A stretch of 64,000 nt of DNA, from NCBI RefSeq assembly GCF_000196135.1, contig NC_005090.1:1498001-1562000 (forward strand), read 5' to 3'. Below, one piece after another: positions 1 to 9,767 of this stretch. Each line of letters opens with the position of its first letter. Position 1 is the stretch's first letter. This DNA is from Wolinella succinogenes DSM 1740 (lineage in GTDB: Bacteria > Campylobacterota > Campylobacteria > Campylobacterales > Helicobacteraceae). Made by a program: the position numbers and the translations under genes. The notes under the pieces were generated by a model. That model did not search any database. It saw only the letters and a list, made by a program, of their open reading frames with translations, and was not told the origin of the DNA.

Positions 1-34
1 GAGTTATTATAATCAACCAAAATAAAAAGGCGCT

Positions 35-970
35 TTATTGAAAGGCCATCTCCTCGGCGCGTCTCAACAATTCACGCGCTCCCTTAGCTATAAGGCGCGC
101 GGCAAGCTCTCTCCCTAGGCGCACTGCCTCACCCTTGGGGGCACTTAGACGATCCATGAGGATCTCACTCCCATCAGGGAGCCCCACCGCTACTTTTAGA
201 TGAAGGGTCTCTCCTTCCAAATAGGCATTCGCCCCGATTGGCACTTGACAACCCCCCTCTAGCACACGCACAAACTCTCTCTCGGCCGTGGTTTCGATTC
301 TTGCTTTCTTATCCTCGAGAATCTGCGTGAGCCTAAAGGCCTCACTCCCCTCTTTGCACTCAATTCCCAAAGCCGCCTGCCCCATCGCGGGAATCATCAT
401 CTCCGTGTCAATAGGAATCACATAATTGACCTCTTTCCAAAGATCGAGCCGATTCACTCCCGCCGTAGCAAGGATAATGGCATCAAAATCTCCCTCTTTG
501 AGGCGCTTGATTCGCGTCTGAACATTTCCCCTCAAGCTCTCGGTGTCCAGGTCACTTCGCATCGACTTGATCTGCATAGAGCGCCTAAGAGAAGTGGTGC
601 CCACCTTGGCTCCCAAAGGAAGTGTCTCTAGCGAAGCGTATTTATCGCTTAAAAAGCAGTCTCTCACATCCTCTCGCTCCGTGATCGCTGAGAGAGTGAG
701 GCCTTCGATAAGCTCCACGGGAACATCCTTAAGAGAGTGCACGGCAAGGTCAATTTCGCCTTGAAGCATCATCTCCTCCAGCTCTTTGGTGAAAAGCCCT
801 TTGCCACCGACCTTAGCTAAAGGCACATCTAGGATTTTATCGCCCTTGGTTTTGACGATTTTTAGCTCCACGCTAAGCCCCTCATGAGCCCTCTCTAGCT
901 CCGCTTTTACATACTCCGCCTGCCAAAGCGCCAAGACGCTTCCTCGGGTTCCAATGATGATTTTATTCAA
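35..970 (-). CDS. hemC: Porphobilinogen deaminase (hydroxymethylbilane synthase)
   Basis: Cytoplasmic enzyme of heme synthesis that polymerises four porphobilinogens into hydroxymethylbilane. The 311-residue length is normal for the family. Visible family features are the N-terminal [14 protein letters not shown], the catalytic Asp82 in the VHSLKDVP loop, the RGNVQTRI substrate-binding segment near 147-154 and Cys241 in [11 protein letters not shown], which anchors the dipyrromethane cofactor. The start overlaps the end of the upstream FxsA-like gene by 4 bases (ATGA type), so translation is probably coupled. hemA lies in the same minus-strand run, so two early heme steps are co-located; hemD is elsewhere, at 16840. 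Confidence 0.97.
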
Positions 971-1392
971 TCTTTTGTGTCCTTCTTTTGGTCTATCTCA
1001 ATCACTTCCACATCGATGATTCTCTCATCCCTTGGATACTCTTTAGGGGAGGGGCGATGGGGATAGAGGAGTCGGAATGCCATCCCTCCAAGCACCCCAA
1101 ACTGCAACATCACCCCCAAAAGATCACTCAAAACCCCTGGCAACATCAAGAGAATCGCCCCTACGATTCGCAAAAGATTGGCGCCAATAAACTCTCCCTC
1201 GGAGAGTTTTCCCGCTCGAAGCGCTAAGAAGGTCTCCTCTAAAGAGTAGCGAAAATTCACCAATATCACGCCGCCCACCAGACCGCTTAGAATAATCTCC
1301 GCAAAGAGCCCCACGCCTCCAATGGCTTCTCCTAGCTCTAGGGTGACTAGCACCTCCAAAAAGAGATAACCAAGGAGAATCCACCAAGGCAT
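967..1392 (-). CDS. FxsA-family membrane protein
   Basis: A 141-residue inner-membrane protein. The first 110 residues are mostly hydrophobic, with about three to four predicted membrane segments (near 2-20, 25-45 and 72-105). A charged, Asp/Glu/Lys-rich cytoplasmic tail follows ([13 protein letters not shown]). The segments around [14 protein letters not shown] and [16 protein letters not shown] are typical of FxsA, the E. coli protein linked to phage T7 exclusion; its role here is unknown. It overlaps proS by one base and hemC by four, so it sits inside the hemC-proS-hemA transcription unit. The family call rests on recalled motif similarity. Confidence 0.8.
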
Positions 1393-3104
1393 CAGAGCTC
1401 CAAGATTCGCCCAAGGATATCATCCGCCAAGACGATTCCTTTTTGGAGATTGGCTCGATTCACCAGCTCTACCTGCCCCTCTATAAGCCCCTTGCCTACA
1501 ATCACGGCGTAAGGAATTCCAAGCAGCTCAAAATCGGCCATCTTGGAGCCATAGCGCTCATCACGATCATCCAAAAGCACTTCGATTCCCTCTTTTTGCA
1601 AGGCATTGTAGAGATTCTCGGCATAGGCTTTTTGGGAGGGATCTTTGACATTAGAGACCACAATCACTAGATTAAAAGGGGCGGTTGATTTCGTCCAAAT
1701 GCATCCCTTTTCATCATGATGCTGCTCAATCACCGCCGCTAAAAGTCTAGAGACCCCAATCCCATAACATCCCATCACCAAAGGCTGACTTTTCCCCTCT
1801 GGATTGAGGAAATTTGCCCCTAGGGGCTCAGAGTAGCGAGTGCCCAACTGGAAGATATGCCCCACCTCGATTCCTTTTTTATAGGTCAGGCGCCCCTCGC
1901 AAAGAGGGCATCCATCCCCCTCTCCTACTTCGGCTAGATCTTTGTAAATGAGTCCCTCAAACTCGCCTAGATTGACCCCGACAAAGTGATGATCGCGCTC
2001 ATTGGCGCCTGCGATCAATCCTTGGGCATCCTTGAGCTCTAAATCAAAGAGGATATGGTTGGCACCTGTGAGATTCTTTAGAGCATAAGGCCCAATGAAT
2101 CCCGGCTCAAGCCCCGCTTTGATGAGCTCCTCTTCACTCACATCCAAAAGCTCATTGGCGCCAATGGCGTTACACGCCTTGGTCTCTTGAAGAGAATCGC
2201 ACCCTCGCAAAAAGAAGAAGGCAAGCTCGCTTTTGCCTCCATCAAAAAAGGCTTTTTTGACCACTACCTTAAGCGTGTAGAAGGGATCCACTTTGAAAAA
2301 CTCCGCCAAGGCTTCAATACTCTTGACTTCGGGGGTTTTGAATTTGGAAAATGAGGCGATAGGCGCAGGAGAATCGACTTTTTTGGCTCTTCGTTTGGCG
2401 GCCTCGATATTGGCGGCATATTCACAAGAATCGCACACCGCAATGGTATCCTCACCGCTTTGAGCTAGCACCATGAACTCCTTGCTTCCACTCCCTCCAA
2501 TGGCGCCACTATCGGCTTCAACCACGCGAAAATCCAACCCAAGACGCGTGAAGATTCTCTTGTAGGTTGCCTCCATGAGCTCAAACTCTCGGATGAGATC
2601 AGCCTCGTTGGCATGGAAGCTGTATCCATCTTTCATCACAAATTCGCGTCCTCGCATGAGCCCAAAACGAGGGCGAATCTCGTCGCGAAACTTGAGATGA
2701 ATCTGATAGAGGTGCAAAGGGAGCTGTTTGTAGCTTTTGACATAGCCTTTGGCTAGCTCCACCACCATCTCTTCATGCGTAGGGCCTAGGACAAAATCAT
2801 TCTCCTTGCGGTCTTTGAAGCGCAAAAGCTCTTTGCCATACTTCTCAAAGCGGCCACTGTTACGCCAAAGCTCGGCGGGTGTGACGAATCCTAGCATCAC
2901 CTCTTGCGCCCCTGCTTGGTCCATCTCCTCTTTGACCACTTGGCGGATTTTATCCATCACGCGCTTGCCTAGGGGCAGGAAGTTATAGATTCCGCTTCCC
3001 ACCTGCTGGATATACCCCCCGCGAATTAGATATTCATGGCTTTTAAGCGTGGCGTCTTTAGGCGCCTCTTTTAGCGTGGGGGCAAAAAATGCCGAAAATC
3101 TCAT
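1392..3104 (-). CDS. proS: Prolyl-tRNA synthetase, bacterial type with editing domain
   Basis: Charges tRNA-Pro with proline. The start is set at the ATG that gives [15 protein letters not shown], 13 codons inside the longest frame, because homologues begin there; this gives 570 residues. Class II synthetase motifs are visible: [16 protein letters not shown] with FVTPAELW (motif 1), [20 protein letters not shown] (motif 2 loop) and [16 protein letters not shown] (motif 3). The roughly 180-residue insertion between motifs 2 and 3 is the alanyl-tRNA-Pro editing domain of bacterial ProRS. The gene follows hemA by seven bases and overlaps the FxsA-like gene by one. A tRNA-Pro gene is also in this window (12277). 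Confidence 0.97.
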   Translation of the reverse strand: MRFSAFFAPTLKEAPKDATLKSHEYLIRGGYIQQVGSGIYNFLPLGKRVMDKIRQVVKEEMDQAGAQEVMLGFVTPAELWRNSGRFEKYGKELLRFKDRKENDFVLGPTHEEMVVELAKGYVKSYKQLPLHLYQIHLKFRDEIRPRFGLMRGREFVMKDGYSFHANEADLIREFELMEATYKRIFTRLGLDFRVVEADSGAIGGSGSKEFMVLAQSGEDTIAVCDSCEYAANIEAAKRRAKKVDSPAPIASFSKFKTPEVKSIEALAEFFKVDPFYTLKVVVKKAFFDGGKSELAFFFLRGCDSLQETKACNAIGANELLDVSEEELIKAGLEPGFIGPYALKNLTGANHILFDLELKDAQGLIAGANERDHHFVGVNLGEFEGLIYKDLAEVGEGDGCPLCEGRLTYKKGIEVGHIFQLGTRYSEPLGANFLNPEGKSQPLVMGCYGIGVSRLLAAVIEQHHDEKGCIWTKSTAPFNLVIVVSNVKDPSQKAYAENLYNALQKEGIEVLLDDRDERYGSKMADFELLGIPYAVIVGKGLIEGQVELVNRANLQKGIVLADDILGRILEL

Positions 3105-3111
3105 GGTTTTT

Positions 3112-4422
3112 CTATTCCTCTCTCTCTTTTGAAGTCGTATCATATTCGCATTTATAACGATCCAGCATCAAGCCATCCTCTTGGATTCCAAAAAGGAGCT
3201 TCACCGCTTCCACGACCGTATCAGACTGCGGCTCTTCAGATATCTCTTTGAGCTTGATGGTGGGGTGGTGCAAAAAGGTATTGAAGGAGTTGTGGATGAT
3301 TTTTTCGACACTCTTTTCGCACTCTTTAGGGAGGTATCCTTTAGAGATGGCCTTGGTGATCTCCTTGAGTGCCGCCTCTTTGGCCTGTTCTCGCATCGCT
3401 TTGATGATAGGATCGACAGAGAGCGACTGGAGCCACTTATAAAATTCTTGTGTGAATCGCCCGATGATTCCATAGGCTCGCTTGGCCTGCTCTTCGCGAA
3501 GAGAGAGGTTTTTATTCACAATCTCTTGGAGGTCATCCACGGCAAAGATTCGGATGGTCTCGCTCTCAAATGCCTCAATGTCTCTTGGCACGGCAAGATC
3601 AAACCAGTAGCGTCTAAAACTCTTTGGCTCAACCATATCCTTGCTGATGACCGTATGAGGGGCACCCGTGGCGCTAAAGAGCATTTTGTGATGGTTGAGA
3701 AGCTCGCCCAATCTAGGGAATCCCTCCACGCTCACCATCCCTCCAAACTCCTTAGCAAAGGCCTCGGCTTTAGCTTTGTCTCGATTGACTAAAATCACAT
3801 TGCATCCAAGCGCCGTGAGATGCTTGATGGTGAGCTGGCTCATCTCACCAAGTCCCACCACAATCGCTGTGTCTCCCCCCAAATCGCCCAGAATATCTTT
3901 AGCCTTGGAGACAGAGGCCGAAGCGACAGAGACGGGATTTTTGGAAATCTCGGTGCAATTTCGCACACTCGCGGCGCACTTGAAGGCGAAATGCATGGCT
4001 CTAGAGAGCTTTTGAGAGCAAAATCCACCATCATAGGCAAATTTAAAAGCGCTTTTGAGCTGACCCGCGATCTGCGTCTCTCCCACCACAAGACTATCCA
4101 AGCTGCTACAAACACAAAAAAGATGATGGATAGCTCCCGTGTCCTCGTAAACATCAGCGCGCTCGCTCAGCTCCTCCTTGGGAATCTTGGAGTACTCCGA
4201 GAGTTTCTCCATGAGAAAATCTCCCGCTTTGTGAGCCTCTTTGACGCTCAAAATAAACTCGACCCGATTACAGGTGGAGAGCAAGATTCCCTCATTGATA
4301 AACTTATTGGCCACCAGCTCTCGCAAAAAGCTCTCGCTCCTTACGCCATTATCAAACGCCAACCTCTCTCTTGTGGCAATGTCGGTGTTTTTGTGAGAAT
4401 AGCTGACAATGAGATAGTGCAT
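3112..4422 (-). CDS. hemA: Glutamyl-tRNA reductase
   Basis: First committed step of C5-pathway heme synthesis: NADPH-dependent reduction of glutamyl-tRNA to glutamate-1-semialdehyde. I use the internal ATG giving [12 protein letters not shown], since this removes overlap with the gene before it and matches family N-termini; the product is 436 residues. Cys51 in STCNRVEF is the nucleophile. [12 protein letters not shown] and the NADP-binding [15 protein letters not shown] follow, then a helical dimerisation domain. It sits between the polyprenyl synthase gene (upstream) and proS (downstream), the order also seen in Helicobacter pylori (HP0240-HP0239-HP0238, recalled). Confidence 0.96.
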   Translation of the reverse strand: MHYLIVSYSHKNTDIATRERLAFDNGVRSESFLRELVANKFINEGILLSTCNRVEFILSVKEAHKAGDFLMEKLSEYSKIPKEELSERADVYEDTGAIHHLFCVCSSLDSLVVGETQIAGQLKSAFKFAYDGGFCSQKLSRAMHFAFKCAASVRNCTEISKNPVSVASASVSKAKDILGDLGGDTAIVVGLGEMSQLTIKHLTALGCNVILVNRDKAKAEAFAKEFGGMVSVEGFPRLGELLNHHKMLFSATGAPHTVISKDMVEPKSFRRYWFDLAVPRDIEAFESETIRIFAVDDLQEIVNKNLSLREEQAKRAYGIIGRFTQEFYKWLQSLSVDPIIKAMREQAKEAALKEITKAISKGYLPKECEKSVEKIIHNSFNTFLHHPTIKLKEISEEPQSDTVVEAVKLLFGIQEDGLMLDRYKCEYDTTSKEREE

Positions 4423-4423
4423 C

Positions 4424-5326
4424 TTAAAACTCTCTTTCAATCATTTCGCGCATGATCACTTCCAGCTTTTCACACTTTTGGGAGCGAATCTGCTCAATTG
4501 CCTCTAAGCCTAGAGAACGAGCCAGCGCATAACTTTGGGCGATCGCTCCATGCTCGTGCATCTTCTCTTTGATCCATGCGGCCTCTTCTGGGGCCAAAGT
4601 TCTAGCAAAGGATGCCTCAAGGCGTGCTTTATCCGCAGAATCGAGCGCACGATGAAGGTAGATATAAGGAAGGGTCGATTTTCCCTCGCAAAAGTCGTTG
4701 AGGGCAGGCTTGCCAAGCGTGGTCGAATCTTGGGTAATATCAAGCAGATCATCGATAATTTGAAAAGCTAAGCCGAGATTTTTGCCATAGATTCGAAAGG
4801 CTTCGCTATCTCTGGAGACCAAGAGTGCAGCGGCTTGGGCGGCGGCTTCGATAAGGGAGGCGGTCTTATCCTCGATCATCTGCATATAGAGGTGTTCCTC
4901 TAGATTGAAGGTTTGTGCCAAAGTCACATCCGCAAGCTCCCCGAGAGAAAGGCGCACAACCGCGTGTGAGACGGTGCGAGCGATCAAAGGAGAGAATCGT
5001 GTGAGCTCAAAAAAGGCTTTGGAATAGAAGATATCTCCCAACATGATGGCATTTTTGTTGCCAAAGGCGGCGTTGATGGAGGGTTTACCACGCCTTGTGA
5101 AGGCATCATCAATCACATCATCATGAAGCAGCGAGGCGCTTTGGATGAGCTCCACGGCGGCGCAAAGAGAGAGGCTCTCTTCGCTCTCTCCCGCGATTGC
5201 TAAAATCAGTTTGCTTCGTAGCATTTTCCCTGAACTGAGGCTTTGAGACATCTGCAGAGCTTCCTTGCTGCCGACCTCTAAAAGCCACTCTTTAACCCTT
5301 GCTTCAATACGCTCTAAAACCGACAC
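4424..5326 (-). CDS. ispB: Polyprenyl diphosphate synthase (quinone side chain)
   Basis: Trans-isoprenyl diphosphate synthase of 300 residues. Both Asp-rich motifs are present: DDVIDDAFTRRGKPS (Asp69/70/73, first motif plus RRGKPS) and IIDDLLDIT (Asp192/193/196, second motif). These bind Mg-diphosphate for chain elongation with isopentenyl diphosphate. The product probably supplies the menaquinone side chain. The class is known for MK-6, so a hexaprenyl product is plausible, but chain length cannot be read with certainty here and ispB is a family name. The start overlaps the previous gene end by 23 bases; the end is one base from the hemA start. Confidence 0.9.
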   Translation of the reverse strand: MSVLERIEARVKEWLLEVGSKEALQMSQSLSSGKMLRSKLILAIAGESEESLSLCAAVELIQSASLLHDDVIDDAFTRRGKPSINAAFGNKNAIMLGDIFYSKAFFELTRFSPLIARTVSHAVVRLSLGELADVTLAQTFNLEEHLYMQMIEDKTASLIEAAAQAAALLVSRDSEAFRIYGKNLGLAFQIIDDLLDITQDSTTLGKPALNDFCEGKSTLPYIYLHRALDSADKARLEASFARTLAPEEAAWIKEKMHEHGAIAQSYALARSLGLEAIEQIRSQKCEKLEVIMREMIEREF

Positions 5327-5744
5327 TACCGACCTTTTCTTGAGAAATCATGGAGAAATCTTTGCCGCCATCATGGATATAGAACTTCAATCTAGCGCGT
5401 TTGACATCTCGTCTGTAATCCTTAAAAACCAGCCAAAAATAGGGCTCTCCCATTGCTTTGGGCTCAGGAGAGAAGAGCGGAATCTTAAACCCTGAACGCT
5501 GATAATCTCGATAGAGCACAAATTGATGGACAAATCCATCATATTTAAGGTGCACGACCAAGCCCTCATTTTTAAAGAGCGTCCAACGAAAAAAGAGATC
5601 CTTGAACTGCTCTTTTTGCTTGAGGGATATTTTATAAACCTCATCTTTGGCGAGCTCTAGCTCTCCTTGGTATTTCCACTCTGCCGCGAATGAAAAGATC
5701 GCCAAAAAAAGCCAAAAAAGCCCACCGATGAGGGGTTTTTTCAT
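5304..5744 (-). CDS. Conserved hypothetical exported protein
   Basis: A 146-residue protein with a clear N-terminal signal peptide (MKKPLIGGLFWLFLAIFSFA, probable cleavage after FAA). The mature part is rich in aromatic and basic residues, suggesting a beta-rich periplasmic domain (repeated WxxF/FVLY/FWLVF strands). I recognise no named family. It lies between the DUF2018 gene (2-base gap) and the polyprenyl synthase gene, the place held in H. pylori by an uncharacterised protein (HP0241, recalled), so it seems conserved in the class. No function is assigned. Confidence 0.8.
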   Translation of the reverse strand: MKKPLIGGLFWLFLAIFSFAAEWKYQGELELAKDEVYKISLKQKEQFKDLFFRWTLFKNEGLVVHLKYDGFVHQFVLYRDYQRSGFKIPLFSPEPKAMGEPYFWLVFKDYRRDVKRARLKFYIHDGGKDFSMISQEKVGSVGFRAY

Positions 5745-5746
5745 CG

Positions 5747-6007
5747 TTACTCGTTTTGCGAGAGGATGCGACCCATCGATTCTATCGCAAGGCTACCCAT
5801 TTTTTTCTTGACCTCGCTCAAATTTTCCTGCGCCTTGAGCCTCTCTTCCCACGAAGGGTCAAGAGAATCAAGTGAGTGCTCCAAAAGGGAGAGTCGCTCT
5901 AAAAGGAAGAGAAGCTCATTTTGAGCTAAGGTGCGATTGGCATGAAAGAGAATCTCCAGCCACCGCTCCTCTGGAGTCCCCTCAAAAATCTCATGCGTCA
6001 AATCCAA
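5747..6007 (-). CDS. DUF2018-family small helical protein
   Basis: An 86-residue acidic, all-helical-looking protein with no signal or membrane segment. EIFEGTPEERWLEILFHAN and the Leu-rich LLFLLERLSLLEHSL helices resemble H. pylori HP0242 (DUF2018), whose recalled structure is an intertwined helical homodimer. The neighbours agree: exported hypothetical on one side, superoxide dismutase on the other, within a heme/quinone cluster. Cellular role unknown. The nine-base gap from the sodB stop suggests the same transcript. Confidence 0.8.
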   Translation of the reverse strand: MDLTHEIFEGTPEERWLEILFHANRTLAQNELLFLLERLSLLEHSLDSLDPSWEERLKAQENLSEVKKKMGSLAIESMGRILSQNE

Positions 6008-6016
6008 AGATTATCC

Positions 6017-6646
6017 TTAGGCATGGAGCGCGGCGACATAGCGCTTAGTTGATTCGATCCCTTCATGGAGACCTAGCTCGTAATTTTTGGTGACAAAATC
6101 CCAATTAATGCTCTCCCAAAACTTATCCAAATAACCAGGTCGTGCGTTACGGAAATCAACATAATAGGCATGCTCCCATACATCGCAAACCAAAAGAGGG
6201 ATTTTACCTGAAGTGAGGGGGGTGGCAGCATTTTGAGTCTGAACAATCTCTAGTTTACCCTCTAAATCGAGCACCAACCAAGCCCAGCCCGAACCAAAAA
6301 GAGTCGTAGCGGCTTTGAGATAAGCCTCTTTGAAGGCCTCAACGCTTCCAAAGCCTGCTTTAAGCGCCAGCTTCAACTTCTCAGGAATCTCTTGGGGGGC
6401 GGTGGCAATACAGTCCCAATAGAAATCATGATTGAACACCTGAGCGGCATTGTTAAAGATTCCTCCTTGGGATTTTTGGATGATATCCCAAAGCGAAGAG
6501 GCGGAGAATTCACCCTCTTTAGTGAGATTATTGAGATTATTGACATAGGCGGCATGATGCTTGCCATGGTGATAATCCAAGGTCTCTTGAGAGATGAAAG
6601 AGGCCACTTGCTGAGCTTCAAAAGGTAGTTTTCTTAAAGTAAACAT
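6017..6646 (-). CDS. sodB: Superoxide dismutase, iron type
   Basis: Converts superoxide to peroxide and oxygen in the cytoplasm. The 209-residue length is right for the Fe/Mn family. Metal ligands are visible: His26 (DYHHGKHH), His73 (VFNHDFYWD), and Asp and His in CDVWEHAYYVDFRN. The FGSGWAWLVLD core is typical, and QTQNAATPLT is more iron- than manganese-like. A good ribosome site (AGGAG) lies nine bases before the ATG. Co-location with dps (9233), both oxidative-stress genes, is notable for a microaerobic or anaerobic organism. Confidence 0.96.
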   Translation of the reverse strand: MFTLRKLPFEAQQVASFISQETLDYHHGKHHAAYVNNLNNLTKEGEFSASSLWDIIQKSQGGIFNNAAQVFNHDFYWDCIATAPQEIPEKLKLALKAGFGSVEAFKEAYLKAATTLFGSGWAWLVLDLEGKLEIVQTQNAATPLTSGKIPLLVCDVWEHAYYVDFRNARPGYLDKFWESINWDFVTKNYELGLHEGIESTKRYVAALHA

Positions 6647-6729
6647 AATTTTTACTCCTAATGTTGGTTTCTTGAAAGCTCCATCTTGCCCTAGCCTCTT
6701 TTATGGCTGGCTTAAATGGCTCAAAGCCC

Positions 6730-8028
6730 CTAAACAAGGCGCGCTAGAACTGATTCTTTGTGAGCGTCCAGCCCCTCAGTCTGAGCCAATTTGGCACAGT
6801 GGTGTCCTAATTCTCTGATTCCTCGCTCAGAAAAGGAGAGAATCGAGCTCTTCTTCATAAAGTGCTCCGTAGAGAGAGGGGAATAAAATCGCGCCGTTCC
6901 GCCCGTGGGGAGCGTGTGATTAGGGCCAGCGATATAGTCTCCGATGGGCTCAGGCGTGTTCTCACCCAAGAAGATAGCCCCCGCGTGACGAATCTCAGGT
7001 AGCCATCCAAAGGGATTCTCCACCAAAACCTCTAAGTGCTCAGGGGCAATCTCATTCATGAGACTCACCGCCTCATTCATGTCTTTGGCGATAATGATCG
7101 CTCCGCGTGTGTAGATCGACTTGGAAGATATCTCCTTGCGATCCAGCCGCTCCAAGGCACGCTCCACCTCAACATCTACCGCATCGGCGAGCTCAACACT
7201 TGGCGTCACCAAAATAGAGCTTGCCATCTCATCATGCTCAGCCTGAGAGAGCAGATCTAGGGCGACCCAAGGAGCTTTGGCGCTCTCATCAGCCAAGATT
7301 CCAATCTCGCTGGGCCCTGCGACCATGTCAATATTGACCTGCCCAAAAACGAGCTTCTTGGCAGTGGCAACATAGATATTACCCGGCCCCGTGATCACAT
7401 CGACGCGTCCTAGGCTCTCCGTCCCATAGGCCATCGCCGCAATCGCGCTCGCTCCACCCACTTTATAGACCTCTTTGATTCCACAAAGGTGACAAGCCGC
7501 TAAAAGAAGCTCATTGGGCTCATTCTCTGGCGTGGGCGTGCAGACAACGATCTCCTTGACTCCCGCCACAATTGCAGGAATCGCATTCATTAAAAGCGAG
7601 CTTGGATAGGCGGCTTTTCCTCCGGGGATGTAGAGCCCCGCACGATCCATCGGAGTCACCTTTTGACCTAGAATCGTTCCATTCTCCTCAAAATCAAGCC
7701 AAGATTGAGGTTTTTGCTTGGAGTGAAAAGAGTGGATACGATTATACGCAGAGTGCAATGCCTCCCTCAAAGAGGCTTCAAGCCCCTCGTAAGCCCTCTT
7801 CATGAGGCTTGGATCGATTTTAAGTTCCATAGCACTTTTAGGATTCCATCGGTCAAACTTCGCCACATGGGCTAGCAAAGCCGCATCTCCTTGCGTGCGT
7901 ATCTCTTTAATCAATCCCGAAACCACAGGAATCACTGTATCCATGTCTACATTGCCCCTCAAAAGGAGCTCATCAAACTCTCGCCGAAACTCCGCCAAGG
8001 AGCTATTCAGTCTTTTGATCTTTCTCAT
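6730..8028 (-). CDS. hisD: Histidinol dehydrogenase
   Basis: Catalyses the last two steps of histidine synthesis, histidinol to histidinal to histidine, with NAD and Zn. The longest frame has 40 extra residues running over the upstream gene. I place the start at the ATG giving MRKIKRLNSSLAEF, for 432 residues, the normal size. Signature segments are GLYIPGGKAAYPSSLLMN, VITGPGNIYVATAKK, MVAGPSEIGILAD, LLSQAEHDEMASS and GPNHTLPTGGTARF. The gene still overlaps the CNNM/CBS gene end by 26 bases. No other his gene is in the window, so it is separate from the rest of the pathway. Confidence 0.96.
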   Translation of the reverse strand: MRKIKRLNSSLAEFRREFDELLLRGNVDMDTVIPVVSGLIKEIRTQGDAALLAHVAKFDRWNPKSAMELKIDPSLMKRAYEGLEASLREALHSAYNRIHSFHSKQKPQSWLDFEENGTILGQKVTPMDRAGLYIPGGKAAYPSSLLMNAIPAIVAGVKEIVVCTPTPENEPNELLLAACHLCGIKEVYKVGGASAIAAMAYGTESLGRVDVITGPGNIYVATAKKLVFGQVNIDMVAGPSEIGILADESAKAPWVALDLLSQAEHDEMASSILVTPSVELADAVDVEVERALERLDRKEISSKSIYTRGAIIIAKDMNEAVSLMNEIAPEHLEVLVENPFGWLPEIRHAGAIFLGENTPEPIGDYIAGPNHTLPTGGTARFYSPLSTEHFMKKSSILSFSERGIRELGHHCAKLAQTEGLDAHKESVLARLV

Positions 8029-9103
8029 CTTCGTCTCGCTTTTTCTCATCTTCTCTTGATATTTTACTCTGTTTATCGGCGTGGTTTTTCTGGATTCGCG
8101 CTCGCTCTTTAGCAAACTGCTGCATATCCGCCACCTCATCCATCTCATCTAGAATCTCTACACCCAAAAGAGTCTCGATGGCATCTTCTAGGCTCACCAC
8201 ACCCGCGGTCTGTCCATAGCCATCCCTCACTAAAAAGAGGTGTTCTTTGCGCTTGACAAAAACATCAATGAGGCGCAAAACAGGGAGATTCTCTGAGACG
8301 GCAAACATCGGCTTCATCAGCTCTCGCACGCTCATCTCATGATGCCCTTCGATACTCTCCTCTAAGATGGTTTGACTCATCACCATCCCAATGACATTAT
8401 CCAAACTCCCCTCATAAATAGGAATCCTAGAGTGCATATAGAGGCCATCTTGCTCAATCGCATCCTTGACCTTGATCTCTGCATCTAGCGCAAAAACCAC
8501 GCTTCTTGGCGTGAGAATATCGCGTGCACGATAATTTTTGAGCTCCAAAAGATTCTCAATCAGATCGCTTTCTTGACTTTGGAGGGTTCCACTCCGCTCT
8601 CCCATCTCCGCCATCACGATGATCTCCTCACGACTCATGGCATGGGGGGGCTGTTTTTTGAAAATCTTGGTGATTCCCTTGGAGATGAACAAAAAAGGCA
8701 CAGTCACTTTGGTGAAAAAGTAGATGGTATAGACCGAAGGCACCAAAAGCCTCCTCCAGTAAACCGCTCCGATGGTTTTAGGAAGAATCTCTGATAGGTA
8801 GAGGATGATTAGTGTCAATCCCACCGCAATGAGCGTCTGCCACTGCGCCCCAAAAATCTTCTCTGCCTCAGCCCCCACACCCGCTGCGCCCATGGTGTGC
8901 GCAAATGTATTGAGTACAAGAATCGAGCCTACCGAGGCGTCGATATTCTCCTTGAGGTATTTGAGAATCTTGCCCGCGGCTTGATTTTGCCTCGAAAAGG
9001 TCTCAACAAAAGAGGGGGTGACCGAGAGAATGACTGCTTCCAAAACAGAACAAACAAAGGAGAGAGAGACGGAAATCGTCAAATAGAGCATCAAGAGTGA
9101 CAT
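8003..9103 (-). CDS. CNNM/CBS-domain membrane protein (HlyC/CorB-like)
   Basis: A 366-residue protein. The first ~150 residues form a CNNM (DUF21) membrane domain with about four hydrophobic segments, including ISVSLSFVCSVLEAVILSV and LTLIILYLSEILPKTIGAVY (the SEILPKT motif is typical). Then comes a CBS-domain pair (NYRARDILTPRSVVFALD; MSVRELMKPMFAVSE ... TAGVVSLEDAIETLLG). The C-terminal CorC/HlyC domain is missing and is replaced by a charged Lys/Glu/Asp tail. The family includes Mg2+/Co2+ transport and regulation proteins; old hemolysin names are misleading. Substrate unknown. Confidence 0.88.
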   Translation of the reverse strand: MSLLMLYLTISVSLSFVCSVLEAVILSVTPSFVETFSRQNQAAGKILKYLKENIDASVGSILVLNTFAHTMGAAGVGAEAEKIFGAQWQTLIAVGLTLIILYLSEILPKTIGAVYWRRLLVPSVYTIYFFTKVTVPFLFISKGITKIFKKQPPHAMSREEIIVMAEMGERSGTLQSQESDLIENLLELKNYRARDILTPRSVVFALDAEIKVKDAIEQDGLYMHSRIPIYEGSLDNVIGMVMSQTILEESIEGHHEMSVRELMKPMFAVSENLPVLRLIDVFVKRKEHLFLVRDGYGQTAGVVSLEDAIETLLGVEILDEMDEVADMQQFAKERARIQKNHADKQSKISREDEKKRDEDEKDQKTE

Positions 9104-9195
9104 AAGTCGGTTTTTCCTAAATAGGGTGATTTTTCACATACAGAGAGGGTGTGGATTATAGCACACGAAAGAGAAGAGAGGGTTACGGTAGGAGT

Positions 9196-9217
9196 GGAGC
9201 GCCATCTCTGACGCTCC
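9196..9217 (-). terminator. Hairpin downstream of dps, possible terminator
   Basis: GGAGCG and CGCTCC form a perfect six-base-pair stem around a ten-base loop, 15 bases past the dps stop. There is no clear U run after it on the minus strand, so it may be only an mRNA-end hairpin. Confidence 0.35.
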
Positions 9218-9232
9218 TTGTTCGAGGGATAA

Positions 9233-9670
9233 CTATCCAAGTTGAGCTTTGAGCATCCAGATGCTCTTTTCAAACGCGGCGACTTTATCATCCGCCAAAG
9301 CGGCTGTGACTTTATCTCCCGCCTCATCCGCTAGCTTGGAGAGTTTTTTGAACTCACCCGCAAGAAACTCATAATCTTTCAAGACCGCCTCAACAATCAC
9401 TTTGGAGGTGAAAGAAGTGGCTTCCTCTTCTTTGATTCTAGCGTTAGCCAAAACCGCCTTGAGCGTAACAAAAGGCTTATCTCCGAGCTGCAATACGCGC
9501 TCAGCTAGATCATCAAGCAAATCGGCGAACTGATCATACATCTCTTCTGTTGCCCCATGCACAGGATGGAAATCCATGCCTTTGACATTCCAGTGGAAGT
9601 TATGCAACTTCATGAAAAGAACTGTGCTGTCCGCCTGAAGAGATTTAAGTAGTGCGATTACATCTTTCAT
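9233..9670 (-). CDS. dps: Dps/NapA ferritin-like DNA-protection protein
   Basis: A 145-residue Dps-family protein that forms a dodecamer storing iron and detoxifying peroxide. The ferroxidase motif is clear: His in MKLHNFHWNVKG, then DFHPVHGATEEMYDQFADLLDDLAER, the interface Asp/Glu of the family. It has no Lys-rich DNA-binding tail (C-term MLKAQLG), like H. pylori NapA. The ribosome site AAAGGAT precedes the start. The upstream region is A+T-rich and carries a direct repeat (9728-9754). It lies next to flgS, as napA does in H. pylori. Confidence 0.95.
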   Translation of the reverse strand: MKDVIALLKSLQADSTVLFMKLHNFHWNVKGMDFHPVHGATEEMYDQFADLLDDLAERVLQLGDKPFVTLKAVLANARIKEEEATSFTSKVIVEAVLKDYEFLAGEFKKLSKLADEAGDKVTAALADDKVAAFEKSIWMLKAQLG

Positions 9671-9727
9671 CGTTGATCCTTTTATCAGGTTTTTTAATCA
9701 TATCAGCTTTCGCTTGAAGAGATTATA

Positions 9728-9754
9728 AAGAAATAATTCTTAAAAAGAAATAAT
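9728..9754. repeat. Tandem AAGAAATAAT direct repeat before dps
   Basis: AAGAAATAAT occurs at 9728-9737 and again at 9745-9754, start-to-start spacing 17 bases, in the A+T-rich gap between the flgS end and the dps start. It could be an operator for a stress or iron regulator (PerR/Fur class) or simply part of the A/T-periodic promoter DNA of this bacterial class. Confidence 0.4.
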
Positions 9755-9767
9755 CATCATTTAGGAA

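Noticed and set aside
3820-4455. 211-residue plus-strand frame opposite hemA
   Set aside because: No ribosome site or motif; hemA on the other strand has all catalytic residues.
8029-8148. Longer start of hisD giving 472 residues
   Set aside because: The extension reads over the CNNM/CBS gene and is not like HisD; 432 residues is the family length.
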